Below, piece after piece: positions 14,606 through 23,916 of a stretch of DNA of 63,878 nucleotides; the first letter of the stretch is position 1, and every line of letters begins with the position of its first letter. Position numbers and translations under genes: made by a program. The DNA is from Bacteroidia bacterium (GTDB taxonomy: Bacteria; Bacteroidota; Bacteroidia; B-17B0; Aurantibacillaceae). The DNA is taken from NCBI GenBank assembly GCA_018000995.1, contig JAGNIU010000019.1, positions 1 through 63,878 on the forward strand, in the 5' to 3' direction. The notes beneath the pieces are model-generated. The model made no database searches, was not told where the DNA came from, and was given only the letters and a program-made list of their open reading frames with translations.

Positions 14606-17600
14606 ATGTTATTAAACAAAATTAAATGGATGGCAGTAGGCGTAGCTATTACTGCATCGAGCGTATTATTGTACAACAACCGCGATTTTTTTAAATCATT
14701 AACGGGAAGCAATTACAATAACGGACCCGCCAACAAAATCAATCCCGAGTTCGCGAGTTATATTTCGGCTTTCACAACGGGATATGTGTCTACAGGTTCA
14801 ACTATCAAAATAAAGTTTGCTACGGAATTTGCAAACGCAACACAGTTGAACACTCCTTTAAAAGAAGAATATTTTTCGTTTAGTCCGGATATTGAAGGGG
14901 ACGTGGTTTGGAAAGATGCACAAACCATGGAGTTTAAACCAAAGAACAGATTAGAGCCGGGGAAATTATACAAAGCTACATTCCACTTAAATAAATTAAT
15001 GGAAGTGAAAGATGAATTAAAGGAATTTGAATTCGTATTTCAATCTATCAAACAATCCGTTCAGTTACAGGCGAACGAATTAAAATCTTACCATAATACA
15101 GATTACGATTATTATTCCCTCGCAGGAACAGTTTCTACTGCAGATTTTGCAGATGAAGCAACTGTTGAGAAAACTTTAGCCGCTAAATTGGGAAGCTCGT
15201 CTTATAAAGTGAAATGGGTTCACAACGAAAAACAAACCGTTCACAAATTTTTAATTGATAGTATTGAAAGGCCAAATTCAGGAAATGATAAATTAAATAT
15301 CACTTGTAATGGTGAAGGATTAAGTTTGACTTACAATCAAACCAAAACATTTGATGTTCCTGCCAAAGGAAAATTACAATTATTAAGCACAAGAGTTGAA
15401 AGCGATAACGAACAATTTGTATTATTGAATTTCTCAAACCCAATCGATCAAAATCAAACTTTAGAAGGTATAATTGATATTGGCGGATTAAAAGATTTAA
15501 AATACATCATCAACAACAATCAGGTTTTAGTTTACCCGAATAAAGTTCAATCTGAAACTTATACTTTAACGGTTGGAGAAAGTGTAAGAGATACAAAAGG
15601 ACAAACTCTCGGCCAATCATCAGAACACAGTATTGTATTCAACGAATTTAAACCGGAAGTAAGATTCTCAGGAAACGGAAATATTTTACCTTCTACAAAT
15701 GGTTTATCATTACCGTTTGAAACTGTGAACTTAATGGCGGTAGATGTAAAAATTATTAAGATTTACGAAAACAACGTTCTTCAATTCTTGCAAACAAATG
15801 ATATGAATGGCGGCGGAAATCTCGCGCAGGTAGGAAAGAAAATTGTAGAGAAACGCATTAACTTAGGAATTACCAATCCGGCAGATTTCGGTATCTGGAA
15901 AAAATTCTCTCTCGATTTATCTTCTTTAATTAAAACTGAACCCGGTGCTATTTACCGTGTGCAAATGAGTTTCAAGAAAGCGTATTCAACTTATCCATGT
16001 TTAGGAAATTCTGTTGATGATAAATTTGAAATGGAAGAAATTAAAGAACCAAGCGATGATGATGAGGTTTCTTATTTCGGATATTACTACGAAGAATATG
16101 GTAATAATTATTACGATGAAGGCGAAGGTGGCGATGATTACGATTGGAGCAATCGTGATAATCCATGTAAATCTTCTTACTATCACCAATACGAAAGAAC
16201 AGTTTCAAAAAACATTTTAGCCTCTGATATCGGTTTAACGCTTAAAAAAGGAAATGACGGAAGTTTATTTGTTGTAGCGAATGATATCATCAGCACAGAT
16301 CCTATGAAGGATGTGACTCTAGAATTGTACGATTACCAAAAACAATTGATTCACACTTGTAAAACTAATGGCGACGGGCAATCCTTCATCAACATAAAAC
16401 AAAAAGCAAGTTTCCTTGTCGCGAAAAAAGATAATCAGCGTGCGTATTTGCGTTTAGAGGATGGTACTTCTCTTTCATTAAGCATGTATGATGTGTCGGG
16501 AGAATACATTAAGAAAGGTGTAAAAGGATTTATTTACGGCGAACGCGGCGTATGGCGTCCGGGTGATACTTTATTCCTGAATTTTATTTTAGAAGATAAA
16601 TTAGGTTCTATTCCTGCTGGACATCCAGTAATATTTGAATTGACCAATCCGCAAGGACAAATGTACAAGCGTGTTATCAATAATAAGAGTGTAGATGGTT
16701 TCTACAACTTTACAACTCTTACAGATAAAAATGCACCAACGGGTTTATGGAATGCAGAAGTAAAAATCGGTTCTATTAAATTCTACAAGAGCATCCGTAT
16801 CGAAACCATTATGCCGAACCGTTTGAAAATTCAAGTGGATGTTGCGGATAATAAATTAATCAACGGAAGTGTGCCGAATGATATCAAACTTCATGCAAAT
16901 TGGTTGACAGGTGCCGTGGTTCATAATTTACCGGCGACAATTGATGTTGCATTGAGTTCAGGTTATACTCAATTCGATAAATTCAAGGATTATAATTTCG
17001 ATGACCAAACTTTACGTTTCGAAGCACAAAACATCAGTGTGTTTAATGACAAATTGGATGATAAAGGAAATGCAACCATTCCATTAAACTTAAATTTAGA
17101 AAAGAGCGCTCCGGGATTCTTGCGTGCAAGTTTCAATACAAAAGTTTATGAAGAAGGCGGTGCATTTAGTGTTGATCGTTTCTCTATTGATTATTCTCCT
17201 TACCAAAATTATGTGGGTGTTAGATTACCGGAAGGTGAAAAGAATTCAGGAATTCTTTACACAGGAAAAGATCATGAAATAAGCATTGCTACTTGCGATT
17301 ATAAAGGAAACGCAGTTTCACGTGGTAATTTGAAATTCGAGTTATATAAATTAGAATGGAGATGGTGGTGGGATCAGTACAATGATGAGTTAGCGAACTA
17401 TGCATCGGATGAATATCATAAACCAATTATGACACAAATGGTTTCTTCTAAGGCGGGAAATGCAAAAGTGAAAATCAATATTAAAGAAAATGATTACGGT
17501 CGTTATTTAATTAAAGTTACGGATTTAGATGGCGGACATTCAACCACCGCTGTAACGTATTTCGATTGGTCGAACTGGATGGAAAGAGGCGGAGGAGAGG

Positions 17601-20248
17601 ATAATAAAATTCTCTCGAATATGTTGCAGTTCACCACTGATAAAACCGCTTATAAAACAGGTGACGAAGCTGTAGTAACTATTCCTTCTCCTGATAAAGG
17701 AAGAGCTCTTGTTACGATTGAAAGTGGCAGCAAAGTTTTAGAAGCACATTGGTTAGAAACAGAAAAAGGAAGTACTTTATTTAAATTCAAAGTAAAACCG
17801 GAGATGGCACCGAATGTTTATGTGCACGTTTCATTAATGCAGCCTCACACCCGTAAGAATGATTTACCAATTCGTTTGTATGGTGTAGTGGCAATTAACA
17901 TTGATGATCCTGAAACGCATTTACGTCCAACTATTACGATGCCGAGTGTTTTAGTGCCAGAACAAAATGTAACAATTACTGTAGGAGAAGAAAATTCTAA
18001 AGAGATGGCATTTACGCTCGCCGTTGTTGATGAAGGATTATTAGACATTACGCGTTTCAAAACACCAAATCCTTGGAATGCATTTTACAGTAAAGAAGCT
18101 TTAGGCGTAAAAACTTGGGATGTATACGATAATGTAATTGGTGCATTTGGTGCAGACTTAGAGCGCATCTTAAGTATTGGTGGTGACGGCAGCGAAGCAG
18201 GAGATGATGGTGCAAAAGCTAACCGCTTTAAACCAATGGTGAGATTCTTCGGTCCGTTCCATTTAAATAAGGGTGAGAAAAAAGACGTGAAGTTTAAATT
18301 ACCAATGTATGTTGGTTCTGTGAGAACAATGTTGATTGCCGGTTACAAAGGCGCTTACGGCCACACCGAAAAAACGACGCCTGTAAAAGCACCGTTAATG
18401 GTATTGGGAACTTTACCACGAGTGTTAAGTGTAACGGAGGAAGTGAAACTACCGGTTTCTGTTTTTGGTGGAGATAAAAATATTGGCGCCACTACAGTTA
18501 AAGTTGAGGTGAATGGATTGTTACAACCAATTGGCGGCGCTTCGAAAACCGTAAACGTTGGTAAGGATGATGAGAAATTAGTAGTGTTTGATTTGAAAGT
18601 GAAAAATCAAACCGGCATTGCGAAAGTAAAAATCACGGCTAATGGTGGTGGACATACTTCTGTTTACGAAATAGAATTAGATGTACGTAATCCAAATCCA
18701 TACCAAAGTACAATTAAAGATTTCTGGGTGGATGCAGGCAAAACTGAATCAGGAAACGCCAGTCCTGTCGGTTTAGCGGGAACAAATACCGGAATGTTAG
18801 AATTGTCAACCATTCCTCCAATTAATTTGGAAGAGCGTTTACATTATTTAATCACTTATCCTCACGGATGTATTGAGCAAACTACTTCAGGAGCATTTGC
18901 GCAATTGTATTTAACCGACATTATGGATCTAAGTGCAGAGCGTAAAACAGAAGTAGAAAATAATATCAAAGGTGGTATTAACGAAATCCGCAAATTCCAA
19001 ATCAGTAATGGTGCTATGGCGTATTGGCAAGGTATGAATGAAGCCAACGATTGGGGTTCTTCTTATGCCGGACATTTCTTAATTCTTGCTGAGAAAAAAG
19101 GATATACTTTACCGGCAGGCTTGAAGAAAAATTTATTGAACTACCAAAAAACCGCAGCCATGAGTTATGAGTTTGCGAAAAATAAAAATTTCAATAACGA
19201 TGTCATGCAGGCGTATCGTTTATATGTTCTCGCTTTAGCAAATCAACCTGCTATGAGTGCGATGAACCGTTTACGCGAGTTTTATTCATTATCAGATCAA
19301 GCACGTTGGTTATTAGCTGCATCTTATGCGCAAATCGGACAAACTGACGAGGCTGAGAAATTAATTGCTAAAGCAGCTACAACTATTCCGTATTATTCGG
19401 TGAACTATTATACGTATGGTTCTTCAGATAGGGATGAGTCGATTGTTTTACAAACTTTATGTTTGATGAATAAAAAACAACAAGCCTTTACGCAATTGAA
19501 AAAAGTTTCTGACTTCTTGTCTTCGAAAAATTGGTTGAGTACGCAAACAACAGCCTTTGGTTTAGTTTCTGTTGCTGAATTCATTAAAAAATTCGGTGGA
19601 GCTTCAGCTATGCAGGCAACTGTGAAAGTAAATGGTAAAGAAGTGGAGATAAAGGGTAATTCTGCTATCACTCAAATACCAATTAGCTTTAAAAATGCAA
19701 CAACCATTAATTATAGTATTGAGAATAATGGAAAAGGCATGTTGTATGCAAGATTAATTAACCGCGGCAAACCACCAATTGGTGAAGAAGTAGAAGGCAA
19801 CGAAAATATTATTGCTTCTGTGATGTATAAAGACATGGGCGGAAATGTAATTGACCCAACTGAAATGCAACAAGGAACTAATTTCATGTTAACTGTAACC
19901 GTTAAGAATTTAGGTTTGATGGGTGAATTGAAAAATTTAGCCTTGATAAATTATATTCCATCCGGTTGGGAAATTCACAACGCGAAAATGGATGATAACG
20001 AAGCTGCATTGAAAAATTCAGGCTACACTTATCAGGATATTCGTGATGACAGAGTGAATACTTATTTTGATTTGTACACCAACGAAACTAAAACCTTTAA
20101 CTTATTGCTCAACGCCAGTTACGCAGGTAAATATTATCTCCCTGCTGTAAATGTAGAAGCCATGTACGATAAGAGTGTTTTTGCAAGAACAAAAGGCCAA
20201 TGGATAAAAGTGGTGAAGCAAAAAGATGATAAAGTAGCGGGGAAATAA
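14606..20248 (+). CDS. Bacterial alpha-2-macroglobulin with intact thioester (type 1, PBP1C-associated)
   Basis: An 1880-residue periplasmic protease trap. The N-terminus MLLNKIKWMAVGVAITASSVLL is a signal anchor rather than a lipobox. Repeated MG beta-sandwich domains follow; KGFIYGERGVWRPGDTLFLNF and the LAVVDEGLLDITRFKTPNPW segment are family landmarks. The thioester motif CIEQ is at 1422-1425, inside PHGCIEQTTSG, followed by the helical thioester domain and a C-terminal receptor-like domain. An unusual acidic, tyrosine- and glycine-rich insertion occupies about residues 474-532. The family is known to be encoded beside pbpC and to protect cells against attacking proteases; here pbpC is close but separated by one gene. 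The stop codon directly abuts repeat element C. Confidence 0.95.
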   Translation: MLLNKIKWMAVGVAITASSVLLYNNRDFFKSLTGSNYNNGPANKINPEFASYISAFTTGYVSTGSTIKIKFATEFANATQLNTPLKEEYFSFSPDIEGDVVWKDAQTMEFKPKNRLEPGKLYKATFHLNKLMEVKDELKEFEFVFQSIKQSVQLQANELKSYHNTDYDYYSLAGTVSTADFADEATVEKTLAAKLGSSSYKVKWVHNEKQTVHKFLIDSIERPNSGNDKLNITCNGEGLSLTYNQTKTFDVPAKGKLQLLSTRVESDNEQFVLLNFSNPIDQNQTLEGIIDIGGLKDLKYIINNNQVLVYPNKVQSETYTLTVGESVRDTKGQTLGQSSEHSIVFNEFKPEVRFSGNGNILPSTNGLSLPFETVNLMAVDVKIIKIYENNVLQFLQTNDMNGGGNLAQVGKKIVEKRINLGITNPADFGIWKKFSLDLSSLIKTEPGAIYRVQMSFKKAYSTYPCLGNSVDDKFEMEEIKEPSDDDEVSYFGYYYEEYGNNYYDEGEGGDDYDWSNRDNPCKSSYYHQYERTVSKNILASDIGLTLKKGNDGSLFVVANDIISTDPMKDVTLELYDYQKQLIHTCKTNGDGQSFINIKQKASFLVAKKDNQRAYLRLEDGTSLSLSMYDVSGEYIKKGVKGFIYGERGVWRPGDTLFLNFILEDKLGSIPAGHPVIFELTNPQGQMYKRVINNKSVDGFYNFTTLTDKNAPTGLWNAEVKIGSIKFYKSIRIETIMPNRLKIQVDVADNKLINGSVPNDIKLHANWLTGAVVHNLPATIDVALSSGYTQFDKFKDYNFDDQTLRFEAQNISVFNDKLDDKGNATIPLNLNLEKSAPGFLRASFNTKVYEEGGAFSVDRFSIDYSPYQNYVGVRLPEGEKNSGILYTGKDHEISIATCDYKGNAVSRGNLKFELYKLEWRWWWDQYNDELANYASDEYHKPIMTQMVSSKAGNAKVKINIKENDYGRYLIKVTDLDGGHSTTAVTYFDWSNWMERGGGEDNKILSNMLQFTTDKTAYKTGDEAVVTIPSPDKGRALVTIESGSKVLEAHWLETEKGSTLFKFKVKPEMAPNVYVHVSLMQPHTRKNDLPIRLYGVVAINIDDPETHLRPTITMPSVLVPEQNVTITVGEENSKEMAFTLAVVDEGLLDITRFKTPNPWNAFYSKEALGVKTWDVYDNVIGAFGADLERILSIGGDGSEAGDDGAKANRFKPMVRFFGPFHLNKGEKKDVKFKLPMYVGSVRTMLIAGYKGAYGHTEKTTPVKAPLMVLGTLPRVLSVTEEVKLPVSVFGGDKNIGATTVKVEVNGLLQPIGGASKTVNVGKDDEKLVVFDLKVKNQTGIAKVKITANGGGHTSVYEIELDVRNPNPYQSTIKDFWVDAGKTESGNASPVGLAGTNTGMLELSTIPPINLEERLHYLITYPHGCIEQTTSGAFAQLYLTDIMDLSAERKTEVENNIKGGINEIRKFQISNGAMAYWQGMNEANDWGSSYAGHFLILAEKKGYTLPAGLKKNLLNYQKTAAMSYEFAKNKNFNNDVMQAYRLYVLALANQPAMSAMNRLREFYSLSDQARWLLAASYAQIGQTDEAEKLIAKAATTIPYYSVNYYTYGSSDRDESIVLQTLCLMNKKQQAFTQLKKVSDFLSSKNWLSTQTTAFGLVSVAEFIKKFGGASAMQATVKVNGKEVEIKGNSAITQIPISFKNATTINYSIENNGKGMLYARLINRGKPPIGEEVEGNENIIASVMYKDMGGNVIDPTEMQQGTNFMLTVTVKNLGLMGELKNLALINYIPSGWEIHNAKMDDNEAALKNSGYTYQDIRDDRVNTYFDLYTNETKTFNLLLNASYAGKYYLPAVNVEAMYDKSVFARTKGQWIKVVKQKDDKVAGK

Positions 20249-20371
20249 CATCCCCCGTTCCGCATTTATGCGGAACGACCCCTTCGAAGGGGGAATGATT
20301 GCCCTTGAATGGAGTGCGGAAAATTCCCCCTTCGAAGGGGGACGTCCGACGAAGTCGCTGACGGGGGGATG
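20249..20371. repeat. Four-hairpin composite repeat, element C (TTCGAA subtype)
   Basis: Outer CATCCCCCGT (20249-20258) and ACGGGGGGATG (20361-20371). Inside, in order: variable hairpin GTTCCGCA-TTTA-TGCGGAAC; core CCCCTTCGAAGGGG; about 40-base spacer; core CCCCCTTCGAAGGGGG; and variable hairpin GTCCGACGAAGTCGCTGAC (imperfect). The layout equals that of elements A, B and D, but the core is TTCGAA instead of TTAAAAAA. It begins at the base after the macroglobulin stop codon. Confidence 0.83.
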
Positions 20372-20423
20372 TGAAAGAAGAATGATGAAAATAGTTTGTT
20401 TAAATTATCGTATCTTTAATTAT

Positions 20424-21395
20424 ATGATTAAGGCAAGAAGAGCATATTCAATAATTTTTCTTTCCTTTCTAAGTATTGTTGTTTTTTCACAAACTAACCT
20501 TGTTCCTAATCCATCATTTGAGGTTACTGTGCAATGCCCTTCTAATGATAATAATATAACTGACTGCGGAAACTGGATGAATTTTGGTGCAACACCTGAC
20601 TATTATCACGGATGTGGCGTATCTGGTCTTAGCGTACCAAACGCTGCGGCGGGATATCAATATGCACGCACAGGAATGGGTATGGCTGGATTAATAAGTT
20701 GGTGTCACCCTATCTCTTGTTCAGCAGGTCCTAATTATAGAGAGTTCATTGGTGCTGTTCTAACAAATACTTTGCAAGTAGGAGTAAAATATTTTATTTC
20801 GTTTTTTATTAATTGGTCAGGGTATCTTTATGGTTGGAGGCAGTATGCTACAAATAAAATCGGATTAAGATTTTCAACGGTGTCCTCAAACACAACAAAT
20901 CCCGCACCGATAAATAATTTTGCTCATTTAAAAACCAATGTAATTTATCAGGACACAGTAAATTGGTTAAAAATATCGGGTTCATTTATTGCCGATTCGG
21001 TTTACAAGTATATTTTAATAGGCAATTTTTTTAATGACACGAATACCGATACGCTAAGCTATCCCGGCCCAGTTTTTGGTAGCATGGCAGCATATTACTA
21101 TATAGATGACGTTTGTGTAAGTACAGATTCATTGTATGCTTTAAATTGGACAGGAATTACTAATTCTTTATTGAATGAAGAAATAAGAACTTATCCAAAT
21201 CCAGTAGAAGATTTTCTCTTTTTAAAGGGCTTTGACCAATTCAGTGAATTCAAACTTTATGACCTTGTTGGGAATGAGGTTAAATTTGAAGTGATGAAGG
21301 ATAAATTGGATTTAATTAATATTTGCCCAGGTATTTATTTCTTATCCTGTAAGCGTAATCGGGAAGTTTACAAATGTAAAATTCTCAAAAAATAA
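20424..21395 (+). CDS. Secreted protein with T9SS C-terminal sorting domain
   Basis: The open frame reaches back to 20268, but its first 50 residues are encoded by repeat element C; the ATG at 20424 (MIKARRAYSIIFLSFLSIVVFSQ) gives a normal signal peptide, so I take it as the start (323 residues). The mature N-terminus TNLVPNPSFEVTVQCPSNDN is the start of a common jelly-roll-like extracellular module. The last ~75 residues (EEIRTYPNPVEDFLFLKG, FKLYDLVGNEV, CPGIYFLSCKRN, KCKILKK) are a type A T9SS sorting domain. It separates the macroglobulin and pbpC genes and ends 6 bases before pbpC. Its cargo function is unknown. Confidence 0.85.
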   Translation: MIKARRAYSIIFLSFLSIVVFSQTNLVPNPSFEVTVQCPSNDNNITDCGNWMNFGATPDYYHGCGVSGLSVPNAAAGYQYARTGMGMAGLISWCHPISCSAGPNYREFIGAVLTNTLQVGVKYFISFFINWSGYLYGWRQYATNKIGLRFSTVSSNTTNPAPINNFAHLKTNVIYQDTVNWLKISGSFIADSVYKYILIGNFFNDTNTDTLSYPGPVFGSMAAYYYIDDVCVSTDSLYALNWTGITNSLLNEEIRTYPNPVEDFLFLKGFDQFSEFKLYDLVGNEVKFEVMKDKLDLINICPGIYFLSCKRNREVYKCKILKK

Positions 21396-21401
21396 ATTCC
21401 T

Positions 21402-23771
21402 TTGTTCCTCCAAAAAATAAAAGCCTTCCTTTTCAAACACAAAATCAAACTCATTGTTTTTTTAATATTGGGTTTGATTTATTGGTGGTGGTTACCTTCT
21501 AAATTATTTGATAAACCTAGCAGTACGGTTTTAGTGGATGTGAATAATCAGTTATTGTCGGCACAAATTGCAAGTGATGGTCAGTGGCGCTATCCGCAAA
21601 ATGATAGTATTCCTGCAAAGTTTGCCGAGTGTATTACTTTGTTTGAGGATGAATATTTTTATTATCACCCTGGTATTAATCCTGTTTCTATTTTCAAATC
21701 CATTAAACGGAATGTAAGTTCGGGTAAAGTAAAGAGTGGGGGAAGTACCATCACCATGCAAGTCGCGCGGATGATGCGTGGTAACCAAAGCAGGAGTTAT
21801 TATCATAAGATTGTAGAAATGCTTTTGGCTTTAAGAATTGAAATGTCTTACAAAAAATCTTCAATCCTTAATGCATATGCGAGTAATGCTCCTTTTGGAA
21901 GTAATGTGGTTGGTTTATCGGCTGCTTCGTGGCGTTATTTTGGGAGAAGTGAATTTAAATTAAGCTGGGCTGAGAGTGCATTATTAGCGGTGTTACCAAA
22001 TTCCCCCTCGTTAATTTATCCCGGTAAAAATCATGTGAGATTATTGAAAAAAAGAAACAATCTCCTTAAAAAATTATGGGATAAAAAAATAATTGATGAA
22101 GCTACTTATAAATTATCTCTCGAAGAACCTTTACCTGATAAACCATTTCCCGTTCCGCAATTAGCCAATCATTTATTAAACCGTTGTATCAATGAAAAGG
22201 GAGGAGAACAAATTTTTAAATCCACCATCAGCAAAAATTTACAAGTTCAGGTGGCGGAGCAATTAAACAAACATTCAAAAAATTTATCCGGCAATCAAAT
22301 TCATAATGCTTGTGCTTTAGTTATAGAAACAGAAACAGGAAATGTGTTAGCGTATATTGGAAATTCTTATTCAGAAAAAAATGAACACGAGAATTATGTG
22401 GATGTTATTAGTGCTCCAAGAAGTACTGGAAGTATTTTGAAACCATTTCTGTATGCATTCATGTTGAATGAAAATAAAATCCTTCCAGCTTCTTTACTGG
22501 AAGATATTCCTACACAAATTGGTTCATACGGACCAAAAAACTTTAATCTGACTTACGACGGATTAGTTCCCGCCAATAATGCGATAGCCCGTTCGTTAAA
22601 TGTTCCCGCTGTAAAAATGTTATTGGATTATGGTACTGCTAAATTTCATTACCGTTTAAAACAACTAGGTTTTAAAAATTTCAGTAAGCCAACAACACAT
22701 TATGGTTTGTCCTTAATTTTAGGTGGGGGAGAAGCAACGCTTTGGGATATTTCAGGAGCTTATTCATCCATGGGAAGAAGTTTACTGTCCTATTCCAATT
22801 CAAGAAACAAATACGCGCCAAATAATTATCACCCTTTAATTTATTTAAAGAGTGAAACGCCTCCAAGAAAAACCGCCACGCAAAAAGCAGATGTTTTAAA
22901 ATCTTCAAGCATTTGGTACACATTTAATGCGATGACCGAATTAATTCGTCCACAAGATTATGTTGGTTGGATGCAATTTTTATCCCGCACAAAGATCGCC
23001 TGGAAAACAGGAACGAGTTACGGCTTCAGAGATGCCTGGGCTGTTGGATTAAACGCAAAATACACCGTCGCAGTTTGGGTAGGAAATGCCGATGGCGAAG
23101 GTCGTCCTGAATTAACAGGAACAGGAGCCGCTGCACCATTGATGTTCTCCATATTTAATTTATTGAGTGAGAAAAAATGGTTTGCAAAACCGACTGCTGA
23201 TATGGTTGGATTGAAAGTTTGCAAAGTCAGTGGATTTAAAGCATCAGAAAATTGTCCTGATGTTTCTGTTCAACTCATGCCAAGTGGAGGAGAAAAGACA
23301 AATGTTTGTCCGTTTCATAAAATAATTCACCTCGATGAGACAGGAAAATACAGGGTAAACAGCAATTGTTATTCCGTAAACAAAATGAAACATGTGCCTT
23401 GGTTTGTAGTTTCTCCAACGCAAGAATATTTTTACAAGCAACACAGTTTATTCTACAAACCATTGCCGGAATATTTACCAGAGTGTGCGAGTGAATTAAA
23501 TATCCATCAACTTGATATTATTTATCCCCGAGAAGGATTTAAAATTTACATTCCTGTGAATGAAAGTGGTGAAAAAGGAAAATGTATTTTAAAAGCCACA
23601 CATAAAAATGCAAATGCAATTCTCTACTGGCAACTCGACGAACAGTTTGTCGGCACCACACAAAAATTCCATCAAATTTCTGTTTTACCCGAGGTAGGTA
23701 AACATACGTTGAGTATTACAGATTCAGAAGGAGAAACGACGCAAGTGAAGTTTGAGGTGATTGGGAAGTGA
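21402..23771 (+). CDS. pbpC: Penicillin-binding protein 1C
   Basis: A 789-residue bifunctional peptidoglycan synthase. The start is TTG 21402; no in-frame ATG lies between the upstream stop and the membrane anchor (residues 12-30). The GT51 glycosyltransferase domain has its catalytic Glu in FEDEYFYYHPGIN (E82) and GGSTITMQVARMMRG (113-127). The transpeptidase domain has S344-x-x-K347 (STGSILKP), S398-L-N400 and K535-T-G. A C-terminal BiPBP-type beta domain (about 695-789) completes the PBP1C architecture. It normally pairs with the macroglobulin, which repairs or guards the wall at protease-damaged sites; here one T9SS gene lies between. The TGA stop is the first triplet of repeat element D. 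Confidence 0.95.
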   Translation: MFLQKIKAFLFKHKIKLIVFLILGLIYWWWLPSKLFDKPSSTVLVDVNNQLLSAQIASDGQWRYPQNDSIPAKFAECITLFEDEYFYYHPGINPVSIFKSIKRNVSSGKVKSGGSTITMQVARMMRGNQSRSYYHKIVEMLLALRIEMSYKKSSILNAYASNAPFGSNVVGLSAASWRYFGRSEFKLSWAESALLAVLPNSPSLIYPGKNHVRLLKKRNNLLKKLWDKKIIDEATYKLSLEEPLPDKPFPVPQLANHLLNRCINEKGGEQIFKSTISKNLQVQVAEQLNKHSKNLSGNQIHNACALVIETETGNVLAYIGNSYSEKNEHENYVDVISAPRSTGSILKPFLYAFMLNENKILPASLLEDIPTQIGSYGPKNFNLTYDGLVPANNAIARSLNVPAVKMLLDYGTAKFHYRLKQLGFKNFSKPTTHYGLSLILGGGEATLWDISGAYSSMGRSLLSYSNSRNKYAPNNYHPLIYLKSETPPRKTATQKADVLKSSSIWYTFNAMTELIRPQDYVGWMQFLSRTKIAWKTGTSYGFRDAWAVGLNAKYTVAVWVGNADGEGRPELTGTGAAAPLMFSIFNLLSEKKWFAKPTADMVGLKVCKVSGFKASENCPDVSVQLMPSGGEKTNVCPFHKIIHLDETGKYRVNSNCYSVNKMKHVPWFVVSPTQEYFYKQHSLFYKPLPEYLPECASELNIHQLDIIYPREGFKIYIPVNESGEKGKCILKATHKNANAILYWQLDEQFVGTTQKFHQISVLPEVGKHTLSITDSEGETTQVKFEVIGK

Positions 23772-23916
23772 CCCCCTCCCCGCAAGCGGGACTCCCCCTT
23801 AAAAAAGGGGGAGAGTTATTTTGTGTTATAAATATAATTGCTGAGTAAAAAAACTTCTCCCCTTATTTAAGGGGAGACAGTCTTATTCCGCTTTAGCGGA
23901 AAAGACAGAGGGGTTA
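23769..23916. repeat. Four-hairpin composite repeat, element D
   Basis: Outer TGACCCCCTC (23769-23778) and GAGGGGTTA (23908-23916). Inside: variable hairpin CCCG-CAAG-CGGG; core CCCCCTTAAAAAAGGGGG; about 50-base spacer; core CTCCCCTT-AT-TTAAGGGGAG type; and variable hairpin TTCCGC-TTTA-GCGGAA. The left TGA is the pbpC stop; the right TTA is the complement of the stop codon TAA of the convergent gene. Both genes end exactly in the element. Confidence 0.87.

Noticed and set aside
16001..16220. Frames on both strands over the macroglobulin acidic insertion (I- and V-rich or M- and I-rich)
   Set aside because: They are shadows of the GAT/TAT/GAA-rich codons of the insertion, not independent genes.
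20268..20423. N-terminal extension of the T9SS cargo gene upstream of ATG 20424
   Set aside because: These codons lie in repeat element C and its edge and would bury the signal peptide; the internal ATG gives a normal one.
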